From Stomoxys calcitrans (Eukaryota > Arthropoda > Insecta > Diptera > Muscidae): a stretch of 64,000 nucleotides of DNA. Position numbers and translations under genes: made by a program. The stretch's first letter is position 1. Every line of letters starts with the position of its first letter. The notes under the pieces were generated by a model, which worked only from the letters and a program-made list of their open reading frames with translations, searched no databases and had not been told where the DNA came from. Shown here one piece after another: positions 44,360 to 56,090 of the stretch. Where the stretch lies: the NCBI RefSeq assembly GCF_963082655.1, contig NC_081553.1, forward strand, positions 124,330,578 to 124,394,577. Reading direction: 5' to 3'.

Positions 44360-45195
44360 TAAACAAGAGTGTGCTAAGTTCGGCCGGGCCAAATCTTATA
44401 TGCACTCCAACATTGATCGCATTTGTCGAGTTCCGCGCAATCTCTTTTTAGGCAAACAAAGAATATTGAATAAGAACTGTTATGCTATTGGAGCTATATC
44501 AAGTTATAGTCCGATTCGGATCATAAATGAATGCTGAACATTGTAGAAGTCAATGTGCGATATTTCAGACTCAAGAAGCTAAATCGGGAGATAAGTTTAG
44601 ATCCCAGATCGGTTTATATGGCAGCTATATCAGGTTATGTACCGATATGTGCCATGCTTAGCACAGTTATTGGAAGTCATAACAAAACACCTCGTGCAAA
44701 ATTTCAGCAAAACCGGATAAGAATTGCTCCTTCTAGAGGCTCAAGAAGTCAAGACCCCAGATCGGTTTACATGACAGCTATATCAGGTTATGAACCGATT
44801 TGAACCATACTTAGCACAGTTGTTAGAAGTGATATTGAAACACCACGAGCACAATTTCAGTCGAATCGGATGAGAATTGCGCCCTCTAGAGGCTCAAGAG
44901 TCAAGACCCAAGATCGTTTATATGGCAGCTATATCAAAACATGGACCGATTGAAACCATACTTAGCGCAGTTGTAGGAAGTGATACCAAAACATAATGTG
45001 CAAAATTTCAGTGAAATCGGATGAGAATTGTGCCCTCTAGAGGCTCAAAAAGTCAAGACCCAATATCGGTTTATATCGCAGCTATATCAAAACATAAACC
45101 GATTTACACAATACTTAGCGCAGTTGTTGGAAGTGATTCCAAAACACCACGTGCAAAATTTCAGTCAAATCGGACGAGAATTGCGCCTGCACCAC
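44360..45195 (+). mobile_element. Family A element, plus orientation, right end replaced
   Basis: Start AACAAGAGTGTGCTAAGTTC, GGCCGGGCCAAATC, ATGCACTCCAACATTGATCG. Then about four monomers (CAGATCGGTTTACATGACAG, GAGGCTCAAGAAGTCAAGAC). It ends after CGGACGAGAATTGCGCC, where family C begins. The usual ATGGTGGAGGGTATA end is absent. Confidence 0.65.
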
Positions 45196-45224
45196 CACTG
45201 TGGTACATGGTATTATAGATTTGT

Positions 45225-46035
45225 GTATTTGTTTGCAACGCGAAGTAGGAGAAGAGCTAGACCTATCGATAAGTATACGGATCGGCTTAGAATAACTTCC
45301 TGATTCGATTTAGCTATGTCCGTCTGTCTGTCTGTCCATGTATTCTTGCAATCAAGGTACAGGTTGCATTTGTTGTCCGATTTTCTCAAAATTTTGCATA
45401 AGTCTCTTTTTTGGTCCAAGGACGAACGCTATTGATTTTGAAAAAAGCGGTCCAGATTTAGATATAGCTCCCATATATATCTTTCATCCGATATGCCGTT
45501 TTAAAGCTGTATTAGCCACAATTTTTGTGCGATCTCTACCAAATTGGGGCACGAAGTGCTTTTTGTGACGTCCTAATATGTGTGCAAAATTTCATCTAAA
45601 TCGGTTCAGATTTAGATATAGCTCCCATATATAACTTTCGTCCTGATTTGACCTATAAAGGCTGTAAAAGGCACAATTTGGTCCGATCTTTACAAAATTT
45701 GGCACGAAGTGTTTTTTGTGACGTTCCAATATGTGTGCAAAATTTCATCATAATCGGTTCAGATTTATATATAGCCCCCATGTATATCTTTCATCCGATA
45801 TGCCCTTTTAAAGCTGTAGTAGCCACAATTTTGGTCCAATCCTTACAAAATTTGGCATGGGCCGTTTTATTCAACGTTCTCATATGTGTGCAAAGTTCTA
45901 TACAAATCAGTCCAGATTTAGATATAGCTCCCATATATATTTTTCATCCGATAAGGCCTTTTAAGGCTGTAGAAGCCTTAATTTTGGTCCGATCTCTACA
46001 AAATTTTGCACGGTTTCTTTCCAACCGACATGGGA
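45225..46035 (-). repeat. Family C monomer array (about four units of ~170 bp)
   Basis: A head with GTTTGCAACGCGAAGTAGGA, CCGTCTGTCTGTCTGTCC and CAGGTTGCATTTGTTGTCCG is followed by repeats of GATTTAGATATAGCTCCCAT, CTTTCATCCGATATGCCGTT and CACGAAGTGCTTTTTGTGAC. The layout mirrors families A and B (GTCTGTC block, then monomers with ATATAGCTCCCATAT), but the monomer sequence is distinct. Confidence 0.6.
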
Positions 46036-46904
46036 TAAGAGGTGTATCCATTTAGTCATTCTGTTTGCAACTCATCGAAATACACTTTTCCGACCCTACA
46101 AATTACATAGATTTTTAATCATAATGAAATTCTAAGATGCTACAGCCTTCAAAAATTGAGATATTGCGCTAAAGTTTGGCACAGATTCGGATCATTTTTC
46201 GATATAGCAGCCATATATACCGGTTTTCGGGTATAAACCGCATTTATTATCAGATTTTGTCGAAATTTTAAACCACGAGCTGCACTAAGGCTACGATATC
46301 CAAACCGAAATGGTCAATATTGGGCTATAATAGGATATAGCTGCCATATAGACCGACCTAAAAATTTAGAACAGTTACATCCTATAGACATCCGCAACGA
46401 GCTTTGAGATATAGCTGCCATATAGACCGAACCTCCGATAAAGGGTGTTAAACCCATAAAAGCCCCATTTGTTACCCGATTTCGCTGAAGTTTGGAACAG
46501 TGAGTAACACTAGGCCTCTCGTTGTCCGCCCAGAACATAGTCCAGAGCGGACCATAATAAGATATAGCTGTCTTACAGACCAATCTGCCGAATTAGAGTT
46601 TTAAGCCCATAAAAGACCCATTTGTTACCAGATTTCGCTGAAATTTTAAACATTGTTCGAACTGAACAAAGTCCATATCGGACCAAATTCGGATATAGCT
46701 GTCAAATAGACCGATCTACCAATTTACGGTCTTAATCCCCTTTCAACCCGTATTTTCCTATTTCGCTGAAATTTAGAGCAGTGAGTTGGAGTAGATTCCG
46801 CAATGTCTGAACCAAATTTGATTCAGATCGAACCATACTTTGATATACATTTGGAACATGGAGTTACACTAGGTTATCCTCAGTTATAACCTCAGTCAAA
46901 TCAA
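46036..46904 (-). repeat. Family B fragment, minus orientation
   Basis: Begins ATCCATTTAGTCATTCTGTT, TGCAACTCATCGAAATACAC, then about four decayed monomers with GATATAGCTGCCATATAGAC and CCCATAAAAGCCCCATTTGT. No palindromic end is present. Confidence 0.55.
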
Positions 46905-47265
46905 ATAATAATTGCGCTTATGAAATAAAATGGGGTGGTCGGGAATAAGCGGTCGTAAGAGAAATTATGAATAATTTCACCCAAATCAGAATTGCACCCT
47001 CCGGGGGCTCAAGGAGTACAATAGGGAGATCGGTTTATATGGGGGCCATAAACAGTTATGGAACGATTGAAACTATACTTTGCAACAGAAACCGGTTTGC
47101 AAACCGGTCCTCTAGGGGCTCAAGAAATCAATTCAAGAGATGGGTTTATGTGGGGGTTTCATAAGGATTTAGTCCCATATATGGTGATCAAGAATACATA
47201 TAATTGGAGTTGAATATTGCTTGATGTTAGAAACCGAATGACAAAATTCATATGGCACGGTGCGA
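46905..47265 (+). repeat. Family A-like fragment
   Basis: AGGAGTACAATAGGGAGATC, GGTTTATATGGGGGCCATAA, TCAAGAATACATATAATTGG and AACCGAATGACAAAATTCAT follow the family A order in a reduced, divergent form. Confidence 0.45.
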
Positions 47266-47284
47266 AAAGAAGAAAATTTAAAAG

Positions 47285-47425
47285 TAAATATTCAATTAAA
47301 ATGTAAAGGAACGGGAGCGGAGCGTATAGTGGAGTGAAAAAAAGGTTGCCGGAGTGGAGCGGAAAAATTGTTGTCAGAGCGGGAGTGAAACGGAGCGGAA
47401 AAAAGTATCTGCTCCGGATCCCTGG
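47285..47425. repeat. GGAGCGGA-rich degenerate tandem stretch
   Basis: Variants of GGAGCGGA/GGAGTGGA recur about seven times (GGGAGCGGAGCG, CCGGAGTGGAGCGGAAAAA, GAAACGGAGCGGAAAAAAG), ending GCTCCGGATCCCTGG. The GC- and purine-rich composition is unlike the surrounding AT-rich DNA. Confidence 0.6.
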
Positions 47426-47429
47426 TTAT

Positions 47430-48956
47430 GTATAAGTCCGAACCAATTTCGTACAATTTCAATAAACTTCGTCTCCTTGGGAAAAAAAGGTCTGCGTTCA
47501 ATTTAAGGATGATCGTATGAAAATATTGACCTGTACTTGGTATACAAACGAATGACAAGCTGCTTCTGTGTCGATCCGTATACTTAACAATGGGAATCTC
47601 TCTTCCTTCTGGGTATTACAAATTAATGCACTAATAAACTTTTGCCACAGTGTAAATTTTAATCAGAAGAAGTGGGAAAATTATAGTTCAATTTGAGATA
47701 GAATGTAATCAAGTCATTCGTGATGTCATGCATGAGTTTTGCAAGCATTTCCTTCTATCGCATTTATTAGCGGCATTTCCTGGTGTCACACTCTTTCCGT
47801 GGCACTAAAAATTAGCAAACTAGCAATGACGTCAAACACTGCCAATCATATATGGCATCTTCCCATGCTTCATGCCTCTTCTTCAAACACAAACGGTTGA
47901 AGTGGCAGGTCGGATACTGATATGTTGGCATACTATCCCATTGAAGTCATCATCAGACGGCGATGCCTTTGAGGAAAGACAAAGTCAACTTAAAACTCTC
48001 ATCTGAAGCTATTTATGTCTTTATGGAAGAGTTTACACGTGTGTGTAGGCATGTGTACGACCATACTATTGTCTTCATTTTTCAGGCTTTAGCTTTTGGA
48101 CCAAAATTTGGCCTTTTCTTTTGTAGAAACATGTGGTGTCTGTGCGTGTGCACTTCTGTGGCGATATTCTTGTTGTTCGTTACCTCTAGAGTTGCCAAGA
48201 AGAAAAAAAGATGATTTTAAGTTCCACAAGTAAAGATGACAAATTTGTGAATTTTTATTGTCCGAAAATTAAAATGGTAAAAAAAAGGGCAGGATCACAC
48301 ATATGGAACCCACCACTACGGATTCGGTTTAACATTTTGAAAAAATAACTTAGGGTTTCAAAGTTTATATCTAAATGGGAGGGATTTTGTGTTGTTTGAG
48401 AAGGCAGAAATGTACTTTAAGTACCAATTATCAAATATCAGTTTAATCAGTTAAAAAGTCCAGACGACTGGTGGCCCAAGAATTCTTATCGGAATTGAAT
48501 ATGTCAATGTGTTGCAAATGTTTTTATTAAATCAAAATTAGTTGGCCCGGTGCGCACTAAAATTGCTTTTTGAGAAAAGGTTGTGTGTTAAAATGATCAA
48601 GTCATTTAAGGCTATGGGTCCATTTCAGATTCACCCTACACTGCAAAAATGTTTGCCCTAATTTTTATGATTAGAGCCAAAGATTAGGAATCTTAATTTA
48701 AAGGTGATCAATTTTCCAACTTTTTAAGGAAACATTCATTTTGGAGAAAAATATTTTCCTTCATATTAAGGATTTCTTATTTTCAACGGTAGGTTAAAAA
48801 TCTCTAACTTTGCGTCTTGTTATTAAGGACAAAATTCTAAAATGAGGTTCAAAATGTCGTTGAAAGTTAAGAAATTGACTTCTGGACAAGACAACAGTAA
48901 CCATAGTTAAAGATGCAAAATAGTCTTACAAATAGGAGCATCGTTAAGTGTTTAAT
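47430..48956. other. Unassigned, apparently single-copy stretch
   Basis: No repeat family or supported exon was found. The 83-residue frame at 47963-48214 has no recognisable domain; its hydrophobic end is composition-driven. It is probably intergenic or intronic. Confidence 0.4.
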
Positions 48957-50436
48957 TTTTATACCCTCCACCATAGGATAGGGGGTATACGAATTTCATC
49001 ATTCTGTTTGTAACTACTCGAAATATACGTCTGAGACCCGATGAAGTATACGTCCGTCCGTCCGTCTGTCTGTCGAAAGCACGCCAACTTCCGAAGGAGT
49101 AAAGCTAGCCGCTTGAAATTTTGCACAAATACTTCTTATTAGTGTAAGTCGGTTGGTATTGTAAATGGGCCATATCGGTCCATGTATTGATATAGCTGCC
49201 ATATAAACCGATCTTGGGTCTTGACTTCTTGAGCCTCTAGAGTGCGCAATTCTTATCCGATTGGGATGAAATTTTGCACGATGTGTTTTGTTATGATATC
49301 CAACAACTGTTCCAAGTATGGTTCAAATCGGTCTATAACCTGATATAGCTGCCATATAAACCGATCTTGGGTCTTGACTTCTTGAGCCTCTAGAGTGCGC
49401 AATTCTTATCTGATTGAAATGAAATTTTGCACGACGTGTTTTGTTATTATATCCAACAACTGTGCCAAGTATGGTTCAAATCGGTTCGTAACCTTATATA
49501 GCTTCCATATAAACCGATCTTGGGTCTTGACTTCTTGAGCCTCTAGCGTGCGCAATTCTTATCCGATCAGAATGAAATGTTGCACGACGTGTTTTGTTAT
49601 GATACCCAACAACTGTGCCAAGTATGGTTGAAATCGGTCCATAACCTGATATAGCTGCCATATAAACCGATCTGGGGACTTGATTTCTTGAGCTTCCAGA
49701 GGGTGCAATTGTTATTCGATTTGACTGAAATTTTGCATGACGTATTTTATTACGACTTTCAACAACTGTGATGAATAAGGTTAAAATCGGTTCATAACCA
49801 GCTAAATATGGTTCAAATCGGTTCATAACCTGATATAGCTCCCATATAAACCGATTTGCTGATTTTACTACTTGAGCCCCTGGAAGCCTCAATTTGCATC
49901 CGATTTGGCCGAAATTTTGCGTGACATGTTTCATTTCGACTTCCAAAAACTGTGCTAAGTATGGTTCAAATCGGCACATAACGTGATATAGCTGCCATAT
50001 AAACCGATCTTTAATCTTGACTTCTTGAGCCTCTAGAGAGCGCAATTCTCATCCGATGTGGCACAAATTTTATACAACGGTTTCTCCCATGAGTTTGAAC
50101 ATGCGTGTCCAATATGGTCTGAATCGATCAATAGCTTGATAAAGCTCCCATATAAACCGATACCCCGATTTTGCTTCTTGAACCCCTACAAGGCGCAATT
50201 CTTATTCTAATGAACTGAAATATTTCACAATGACTTCTACAATGTTTAGCATCCAATTCATTTATGGTCGGAATCGGACTTTAAATTTATATAGCTCCAA
50301 TAGCATAACCGTCCTTATTCATTATTCTTTGTTTGCCTATAAAGAGATACTGCGCAAAGAACTCGACTAATGCGATCCATGGTAGAGGGTATACAAGATT
50401 CGGCCCGGCCGAACTTAGCACGCTCTTACTTGTTTT
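48957..50436 (-). mobile_element. Family A element, complete, minus orientation
   Basis: Left end TTTATACCCTCCACCATAGG, GGGGGTATACGAATTTCATC. Right end CCATGGTAGAGGGTATACAA, GATTCGGCCCGGCCGAACTT, AGCACGCTCTTACTTGTTTT. About six monomers are present, some reversed in degree of decay. The CGTCCGTCCGTCTGTCTGTC segment follows the left end directly because the usual ATATATATTCTTGATCGTC piece is deleted. The 183-residue frame inside is a repeat translation. Confidence 0.72.
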
Positions 50437-50824
50437 TTTTTTTTCATTTGTCCCGGTCGGCCGTCGTTTTTTCTTAGCAGTCGCCAGAACATTGTCCTAA
50501 ATTTGGATATCAAATTCTTATCCTACTACCATAGACGTTACATCTTAGTACCATTTTGTTAAGGTCGGCCAAGATGTATATTAGGGGTCAGTTCCTCAGG
50601 CTTATGTCAAAGAACTTTTGTTCAAGACCCTTATTGTCGCGTTAAACGTGTCCTGTGTCCCCAGATACATAGGGCTTAAATTTTAAATCGGATTCGTATT
50701 CTACTTCCAATTAAATTTCACTTCATACTCATATTGGCGCAATCGGAGATAAATTTGTTATACGGTTTTTTGGTGGTGAGGATGACACTTGGGGTCAAAT
50801 TTACAAAGAGTGATTTTTCAGCAA
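50437..50824. other. Unassigned stretch
   Basis: Begins with a poly-T run after the family A end. Nothing further was recognised. Confidence 0.4.
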
Positions 50825-51305
50825 TTATCTTTGTATCAACACTGGTTAAAACTGGGCACAAATCTTAAGTGTTGTTGTTTTACTGTCAAACATCTTCAGT
50901 TTGGTTTCTAATTTAACCATGAATCGCCTATTAAACGAACAACGCTTGCAAATGTTAAGAAAGTTCATAGCGCGAAAAATTGTATTCAGCGACGAAACTC
51001 ATCAATGGGTATGTAAATAAGCCGAATTGTCGATTTTGAAGTTAAGATCAGCCAGAAGTATTGCAAAAGAAACCAATGCATCCAGAAAGAGTCACAGATT
51101 GGTGCGGTTTATGGTCTGGCGAGATCCTTGGACCGTACTTCTTCAATCATAATGCGAATCGTAACGTAACTGTGAATGGTGAATGCTACCGTGAGATGAT
51201 ATTCAACTTGTTTTGCTCAAAGAGCTTGACAGCACACGTAACAAAGGACTTATTGATATCACTTATCATATCCATTAATTTGTTGTCATTAATAAATGAT
51301 GCAAA
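50825..51305 (+). pseudogene. Mariner-like transposase relic with internal deletion
   Basis: The plus strand encodes MNRLLNEQRLQM (~50919) followed directly by IVFSDETHQWV (~50980, the second catalytic Asp region). Then VLQKKPMHPERVTDWCGLWS, GPYFFNHNANRNVTVNGECY and REMIFNLF follow to ~51215. This is the mariner order with the segment between the N-terminal and catalytic parts deleted. A stop lies after HQWVCK and the C-terminal third is lost. It is closely similar in motif content to the relic at 17000-17640. Confidence 0.7.
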
Positions 51306-51339
51306 TCCGTAATATTTATACAAATTCCAAAGACGAAAC

Positions 51340-52265
51340 GAAAAACTTCGTTCGAATATTGGCTAAAGATATGCCACATAAAGTATCAAAGTCTGGCAAG
51401 GAAAATTGACGAATTTAGATATATTTTTGAAGGATTAGGCATTGATATTATATGTCTCTCAGAAACATGGCTAAGTCCTTTCATAACTGATAGTCTGGTC
51501 AACTTAAATGGATATACTGTGTTCAGACCTGACTGTGGTAGTAGCGGAGGTAATGTTGCCATTTATCTAAGGAGTAACCTGAAAGCTGGCTTTCGTTTAA
51601 ATTCTGAAAAGGAGTTTGTGGAACTGTATTCAAATCGTTAGAAAGTTTTTGTTGGTTGTATTTACAGTCCGAATAATACGATTGACATTCATATGCTTCA
51701 GGATGTACTGGAGCTCGCAACATTGCGGTGTAATGATGTTATAATCTCTGGTGATTTCAACTCAAACATCCTTATAGAATCGACTTTGACCGATGCTATG
51801 TTGCCACTTGGCCTTTTCCAATACCATAAGCCCTACACATTTCGCGTCACCCGTCAATACACTCTTAGATTTGTTCTTTGTCAATTATTCTTTGAAGATA
51901 TCACTGTATGATCATATTTATGTTCCATGTTTCTCTAAACATGATCTGATTTATCACGCCTATGATTTTGCTTGGCGGGAGGAAGAGGAGGATATATCTT
52001 ATCATGACTTAAATTCATGCAGTCATGATAAGATATATGGTAATAAATTATTTAGTTGGTATGGTCCACCAGGTGAACTGGGTTGAGATATTTACACTAT
52101 TAACTGTCGAACAGCAGACGGCTTTCATGATGGATAACATTTTACTTCTTTATGACGCCACAGTACCAATAAAAGGGCCTCGGCCAACACAAAGCCATGG
52201 TCCAATTCGGGAATCAAGACACTTATCGGGGACAGGAATTTGGAGCAGAAAGAAGATTTCCGTGT
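51340..52265 (+). pseudogene. LINE endonuclease (EEP) domain fragment
   Basis: Frames along the plus strand give KIDEFRYIFEGLGIDIICLS, ETWLSPFITDSLVNLNGYTV (catalytic E of the SETWL motif), FRPDCGSSGGNVAIYL, then VFVGCIYSPNN, VIISGDFNSNILI (GDFN motif, ~51740-51780) and TLLDLFFVNY and FSKHDLIYH (the SDH motif altered to SKHD) to ~51960. Linker sequence follows. Stops and frameshifts are present. The element resumes at 52705 beyond an inverted LINE fragment. Confidence 0.7.
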
Positions 52266-52267
52266 AG

Positions 52268-52704
52268 CCCGAAGGAAGGTTGGGTTAGATTAGGTTTAAG
52301 TGGCAGTCTGCCATGAGACTCACTTGGACGTTTTTGTCCACTGTGATATCTCAGGAACAGAAGAAGGAAGATGCCTTCTAGTTCCTACCGTTGAACCACC
52401 CAGATCGCTTTAAAAAGCCCAACAACCTGCGAACGTTCACATCCGTTACATCAGACAGGTTCTCAAAGAAATGAGAACCTAAAGTAGAACTCCTTCTAAG
52501 TGCTAGTGTGGGACATACACAAAGAAGGTTTTCTATAGTCTATTTTTCTTCGATGTCCCCCCCGAAGGTGTTCTATAGTTTATTCTTCTTCGATGTCCTC
52601 ACAGCTTCTGCAAGAGTCATTACTGGCCACGTTCGGTTTGTCAGCATGTTTTCCGATTAGACAGTGACCTGTCATGACAGACACAATGACTGAAACGTCT
52701 GTTC
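52268..52704 (-). pseudogene. LINE C-terminal zinc domain and 3' UTR, minus strand, nested insertion
   Basis: The minus strand from 52704 reads SVIVSVMTGHCLIGKHADKP and ASNDSCRSCEDIEEE, a Cys-rich C-terminal motif. TIENLLCVCPTLALRRSSTL, VRRLLGFLKRSGWFN and a 3' UTR follow. It ends AAACCTAATCTAACCCAACC at the left edge, the usual 3' end of this LINE type (compare ACCTAACCTAACCTA at 61930). A ~40-bp block (GAAGGTTTTCTATAGTCTAT) is duplicated inside. It splits the plus-strand LINE. Confidence 0.65.
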
Positions 52705-52860
52705 TAGCCAGTGGCGGCGGAGCGGTAAACCTCTTCAAGTCTAGATTAGGCCCCATAGTTAGGAGGAAAGTTAACAGTTTTGTTAATACAGCTAAGAGGG
52801 AATATTACTCATCTAGATTTAATTGCGAAGTGGGTTCGAAGAGTAATTGAAAGGTGATTC
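52705..52860 (+). pseudogene. Continuation of the plus-strand LINE after the nested fragment
   Basis: NLFKSRLGPIVRRKVNSFVN and TAKREYYSSRFNCEVGS fit the linker between endonuclease and RT in CR1/Jockey-like LINEs. The fragment continues in order from the piece ending at 52265. Confidence 0.55.
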
Positions 52861-52864
52861 CAAG

Positions 52865-52990
52865 TCAAACACTCATTACCATGGATGATACCATGCTGAA
52901 AGTATTTTCTGATTTTCACGCCAGGATTTGAATCCAAACGTACAATGTTATAGGCGGACATGGTCATGTCTGCTAATGTTTCTAAGTGAT
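52865..52990 (-). repeat. tRNA-derived SINE fragment
   Basis: The minus strand holds AGACATGACCATGTCCGCCT, ACGTTTGGATTCAAATCCTG and GCGTGAAAATCAGAAAATAC. This is the same order as in 54730-54932 and 16085-16175. The B-box-like GGATTCAAATCC is recognisable. Confidence 0.5.
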
Positions 52991-53006
52991 TCCCATGAGA
53001 CGCCTT

Positions 53007-54627
53007 TATATCCACCACCGAAGGATGGGGTATATTCATTTTGTCATTCCGTTTGTATTGAGCTGAAATTTTGCACAGATTCTTTTTTTGTCCATAAGCA
53101 GGTTAAGTTTAAAGATGGGCTATATCGGACTATATCTTGATATAGCCTCCATATAGACTGATCCGCCGATTTAGGGTCTTAGGCCCATAAAAGCCACATT
53201 TATTATCCGATTTTACTGAAATTTGGGACAGTGAGTTGTGTTAGGCCCTTCAACATCCTTCCTCAATTTGGTCCAGATCGGTCTAGATTTGGATATAGCT
53301 GTCATATAGACCGATCAGCCGATTTGGGGTCTAAGGTCCATAAAAGACACATTTATTAACCGATTTTGCTGAAATTTTGGGACAGTGAGTTGTGTTAGAT
53401 CCTTCAACATATTTCTTCAATATGGCTCAGATGGGTCCAGATTTGGATATATCTGCTATATATACCGATCCTCCGATTTACGGTCTTAGGTCCATAAAAG
53501 CCACATTTATCATCAGATTTTGCTGAAATTTGTGACAGTGGGTTGTGTTAGGACCTTCAACATCCTTCCTCAATTTGGGCCAGATCGGTCCAGATTTGGA
53601 TATAGCTGCCATATAGACCGATCCACCGATTTAGGGTCTTAGGCCCATAAAAGCTAAATTTATTAACCGATTTTGCTGAAATTTGGGACACTGAGTTGTG
53701 TTTCTTTTTCTTCAATTTGGCCCAGATCGGCCCAGATTTGGATATAGTTGCCATATAGACCGATCTCTCGATTTAAGGTCTTAGGCCCATGAAAGGCGCA
53801 TTTATTGTCTGATTTTACCAAAATTTCGAAAAGTGAGTTGTGTTAGGCCCTTCGACATCCTTCAATTTGGCCCATATACACACATCTCTCGATTTAAGGT
53901 TTTGGGCCCATTAAAGGGGCATTTATTGTCCGATGTCGCCGAAATTTGGTACAGTAAGTTAAGTTAAGACCCTTGACATACTTCTGCAATATGGCACAGA
54001 TATAGCTGCCTATAGACCTATCTCTCGGTTTTAGGTTTGGGACCATAAATGGCGCATTTATTGTCCGATGTCGCTGAAATTTGAGACAGTGAGTTGTGTT
54101 AGGCCCCTCGATATCTTTCTGCAATTTGGCCCAGATCGGTCCAGATTAGGATATAGCTGCCATATAGGCCGATCTCTTGATTTAAAGTATTGGCCCCATA
54201 AAAGGCGCTTTTATAATACGATTTCATTGAAATTTGACATAGTGACTTATGTTAGGTTTTTCGACATCCGTGTCGTATATAGTTTAGATCAGTTTATTTT
54301 TGTATATAGCTACTTAAAAGATCAATATTTTGTTATACACAGGGGAACAATGACTTGTACATATAAGTATTTGATCCAAATCGGAACATATTTCGATATA
54401 GCTGCTATGTGGTATAAGGTATGAATTTTTCACCGGATTTTGACGAAAGATGGTTTACATATACAGTGGGCCCTCGGTTAACGAACACAATTCGTTCCAG
54501 AAGCGCGGTCATTGTGTGAAACGTTCGTAAAGCGAGGCGTTCGTTAACCGAGGGTCGACTGTATACCCGAGGTGGTGGGTATCCAAAGTTCGGCCGGTCC
54601 GAACTTAACGCCTTTTTACTTGTTTTA
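53007..54627 (-). mobile_element. Family B element, complete, minus orientation
   Basis: Left end TATCCACCACCGAAGGATGG, GGTATATTCATTTTGTCATT. Right end ACCCGAGGTGGTGGGTATCC, TTCGGCCGGTCCGAACTTAA, CGCCTTTTTACTTGTTTT. About seven monomers lie between. The CCACCACC / GGTGGTGG pair forms the subterminal inverted repeat. A 98-bp MITE interrupts it at 54464. Confidence 0.72.
54464..54561. mobile_element. 98-bp pogo/Tigger-like MITE with TA duplication
   Basis: The element begins CAGTGGGCCCTCGGTTAACG and ends CGTTAACCGAGGGTCGACTG, a 23-bp inverted repeat with two mismatches, flanked by TA (54462-54463, 54562-54563). Removal restores TTTACATATATACC, as found in the other family B copy near 11528. 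The CAGT-CCCTCG-TTAACG terminus recalls Tigger/pogo ends; this is recognition, not a search result. Confidence 0.85.
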
Positions 54628-54729
54628 GGTAAAAAATTTAAATGCAAATTTGGCCATGAACATTCCATAAGAAACAGGTACAAACTTAACACATATCAAT
54701 GAGATCGATCCGATTCAAGTTTAAGCTCA

Positions 54730-54932
54730 ATGATAGGGGGCCTTCTTTTTATTGCCGAGTCCGTACAGCAGAACGACATTTCTTAGAGGAAAAGTTTTAA
54801 CATGGCAAAGTACCTCATAAATGGCGCCAGCATTAGAAGGGGATAAGCACCGCTGAAGAATGTTTTTCTGATGTTCTCAATAGATTTCGAACCCAGGTGT
54901 TCAGCGTCAAAGGCGGACATGCCTACTACCCT
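54730..54932 (-). repeat. tRNA-derived SINE, fullest copy in the window
   Basis: The minus strand reads GGCATGTCCGCCTTTGACGC, TGAACACCTGGGTTCGAAAT, AGAACATCAGAAAAACATTC, then GGCGCCATTTATGAGGTACT, TTGCCATGTTAAAACTTTTC and GGACTCGGCAATAAAAAGAA. The head has a B-box-like GGGTTCGAAAT. The body is a conserved non-tRNA segment. Heads of the same family are at 16085-16175 and 52865-52990. Confidence 0.55.
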
Positions 54933-54934
54933 AA

Positions 54935-56085
54935 AAAATGCAGCAATTTAAAAAACAAGCTAAAGCCGAATATCGTTTATGCTACTTGAACATTAAATAT
55001 TTTGCCGCATCAATGGCAACACTGGCTCTCTATGCTATTTGTCCTTCTTGGGTTGTGAAAACAGAAAGAAACCAAAGTTTCTTTGGTTTCGTTTCATTTC
55101 GCTTTGGTTCTTGGGGTTTTTAGGGTTTGGGTATTGTTTCTGATTTGATTCTTGCATGTTTTAAATTTCCTTCCGTCCTTTCGCCGCATCGCACCGCAAC
55201 TTGACATTACAAGTGTAACATCTACAAACCATTTCCAAGTCCTTTGACGAAGAGAACAGCCAGTTATGGGTTAAGCGTGCCCTTTGTTTTGTGCCTCATT
55301 TTTCGTTGGCTTGTGTTTCAGATACTTTATGGCTAACTCACCCCCTATCATACATATCGAGCACATGGTTGATATGGGTATCGAATGGGAGCATGTTTTT
55401 CATAAAACTAAACTGAAATACTTACACCAACACAAATGAACAGGGCCACCCCCTCATATGCACTCTCACCCATGTACGCACATAACCATCAACAGCGAAT
55501 ATTGGCGCCAAATGTCTAGACGACGTGTCGTCGTCATCTTTGACGCTCTCTATTGCCAGGATATGCCTGGAATACAAAACAAAACTGTCGTATTTTTCCT
55601 GATTCCTGCTGTTTGTTAATAGTGCAAAACATGGTAATATTTGTATTTATTTTGTTCCTCTTCTCACTTCTTGTTGTTTTTTTCTCTTTTCTTGCAAGTT
55701 TTTCTATATCATTTTCACATAGCATGCAAGCCATAGGTACGAAAGCATCAACATGGCTTTGGGTTCAAAGTCCTTCACACTTCTTCTCTACGGGTATGAC
55801 TTTGTCTTGTTTTGTGGCATATCATCATCTGGTAATTTCTCATATGTGGCATTTAACATAAATTGGCCGGGTAGTGAATGATATAAGACGCACTCCAGTC
55901 AAATACTCATTAGTTGGGGACTCATAAAAAAGGTTAAGTTTTTTTTTACGGAAAAATGAAGAAATTTTTTCGCTTATGGTGTTTTCTTAGTGCGTTTTTC
56001 TGTAAGATATAGTGGCACATATACATTTCCATATGTGATACGAATGCTAATGATTTTATTTTGGAAAAAGATTAGATTTTATCTA
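54935..56085. other. Unassigned, apparently single-copy stretch
   Basis: A short imperfect palindrome (GAAACCAAAG / CTTTGGTTTC, 55068-55091) and pyrimidine-rich tracts are visible. No supported exon or repeat family. Confidence 0.4.
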
Positions 56086-56090
56086 AAAAC

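Noticed and set aside
49494..50045. 183-residue frame with periodic RSQDPRSVYMAAISG-like repeats
   Set aside because: The same peptide appears in every family A copy because the ~170-bp monomers are repeated. Frames are broken differently in each copy, with no start, domain or conserved length.
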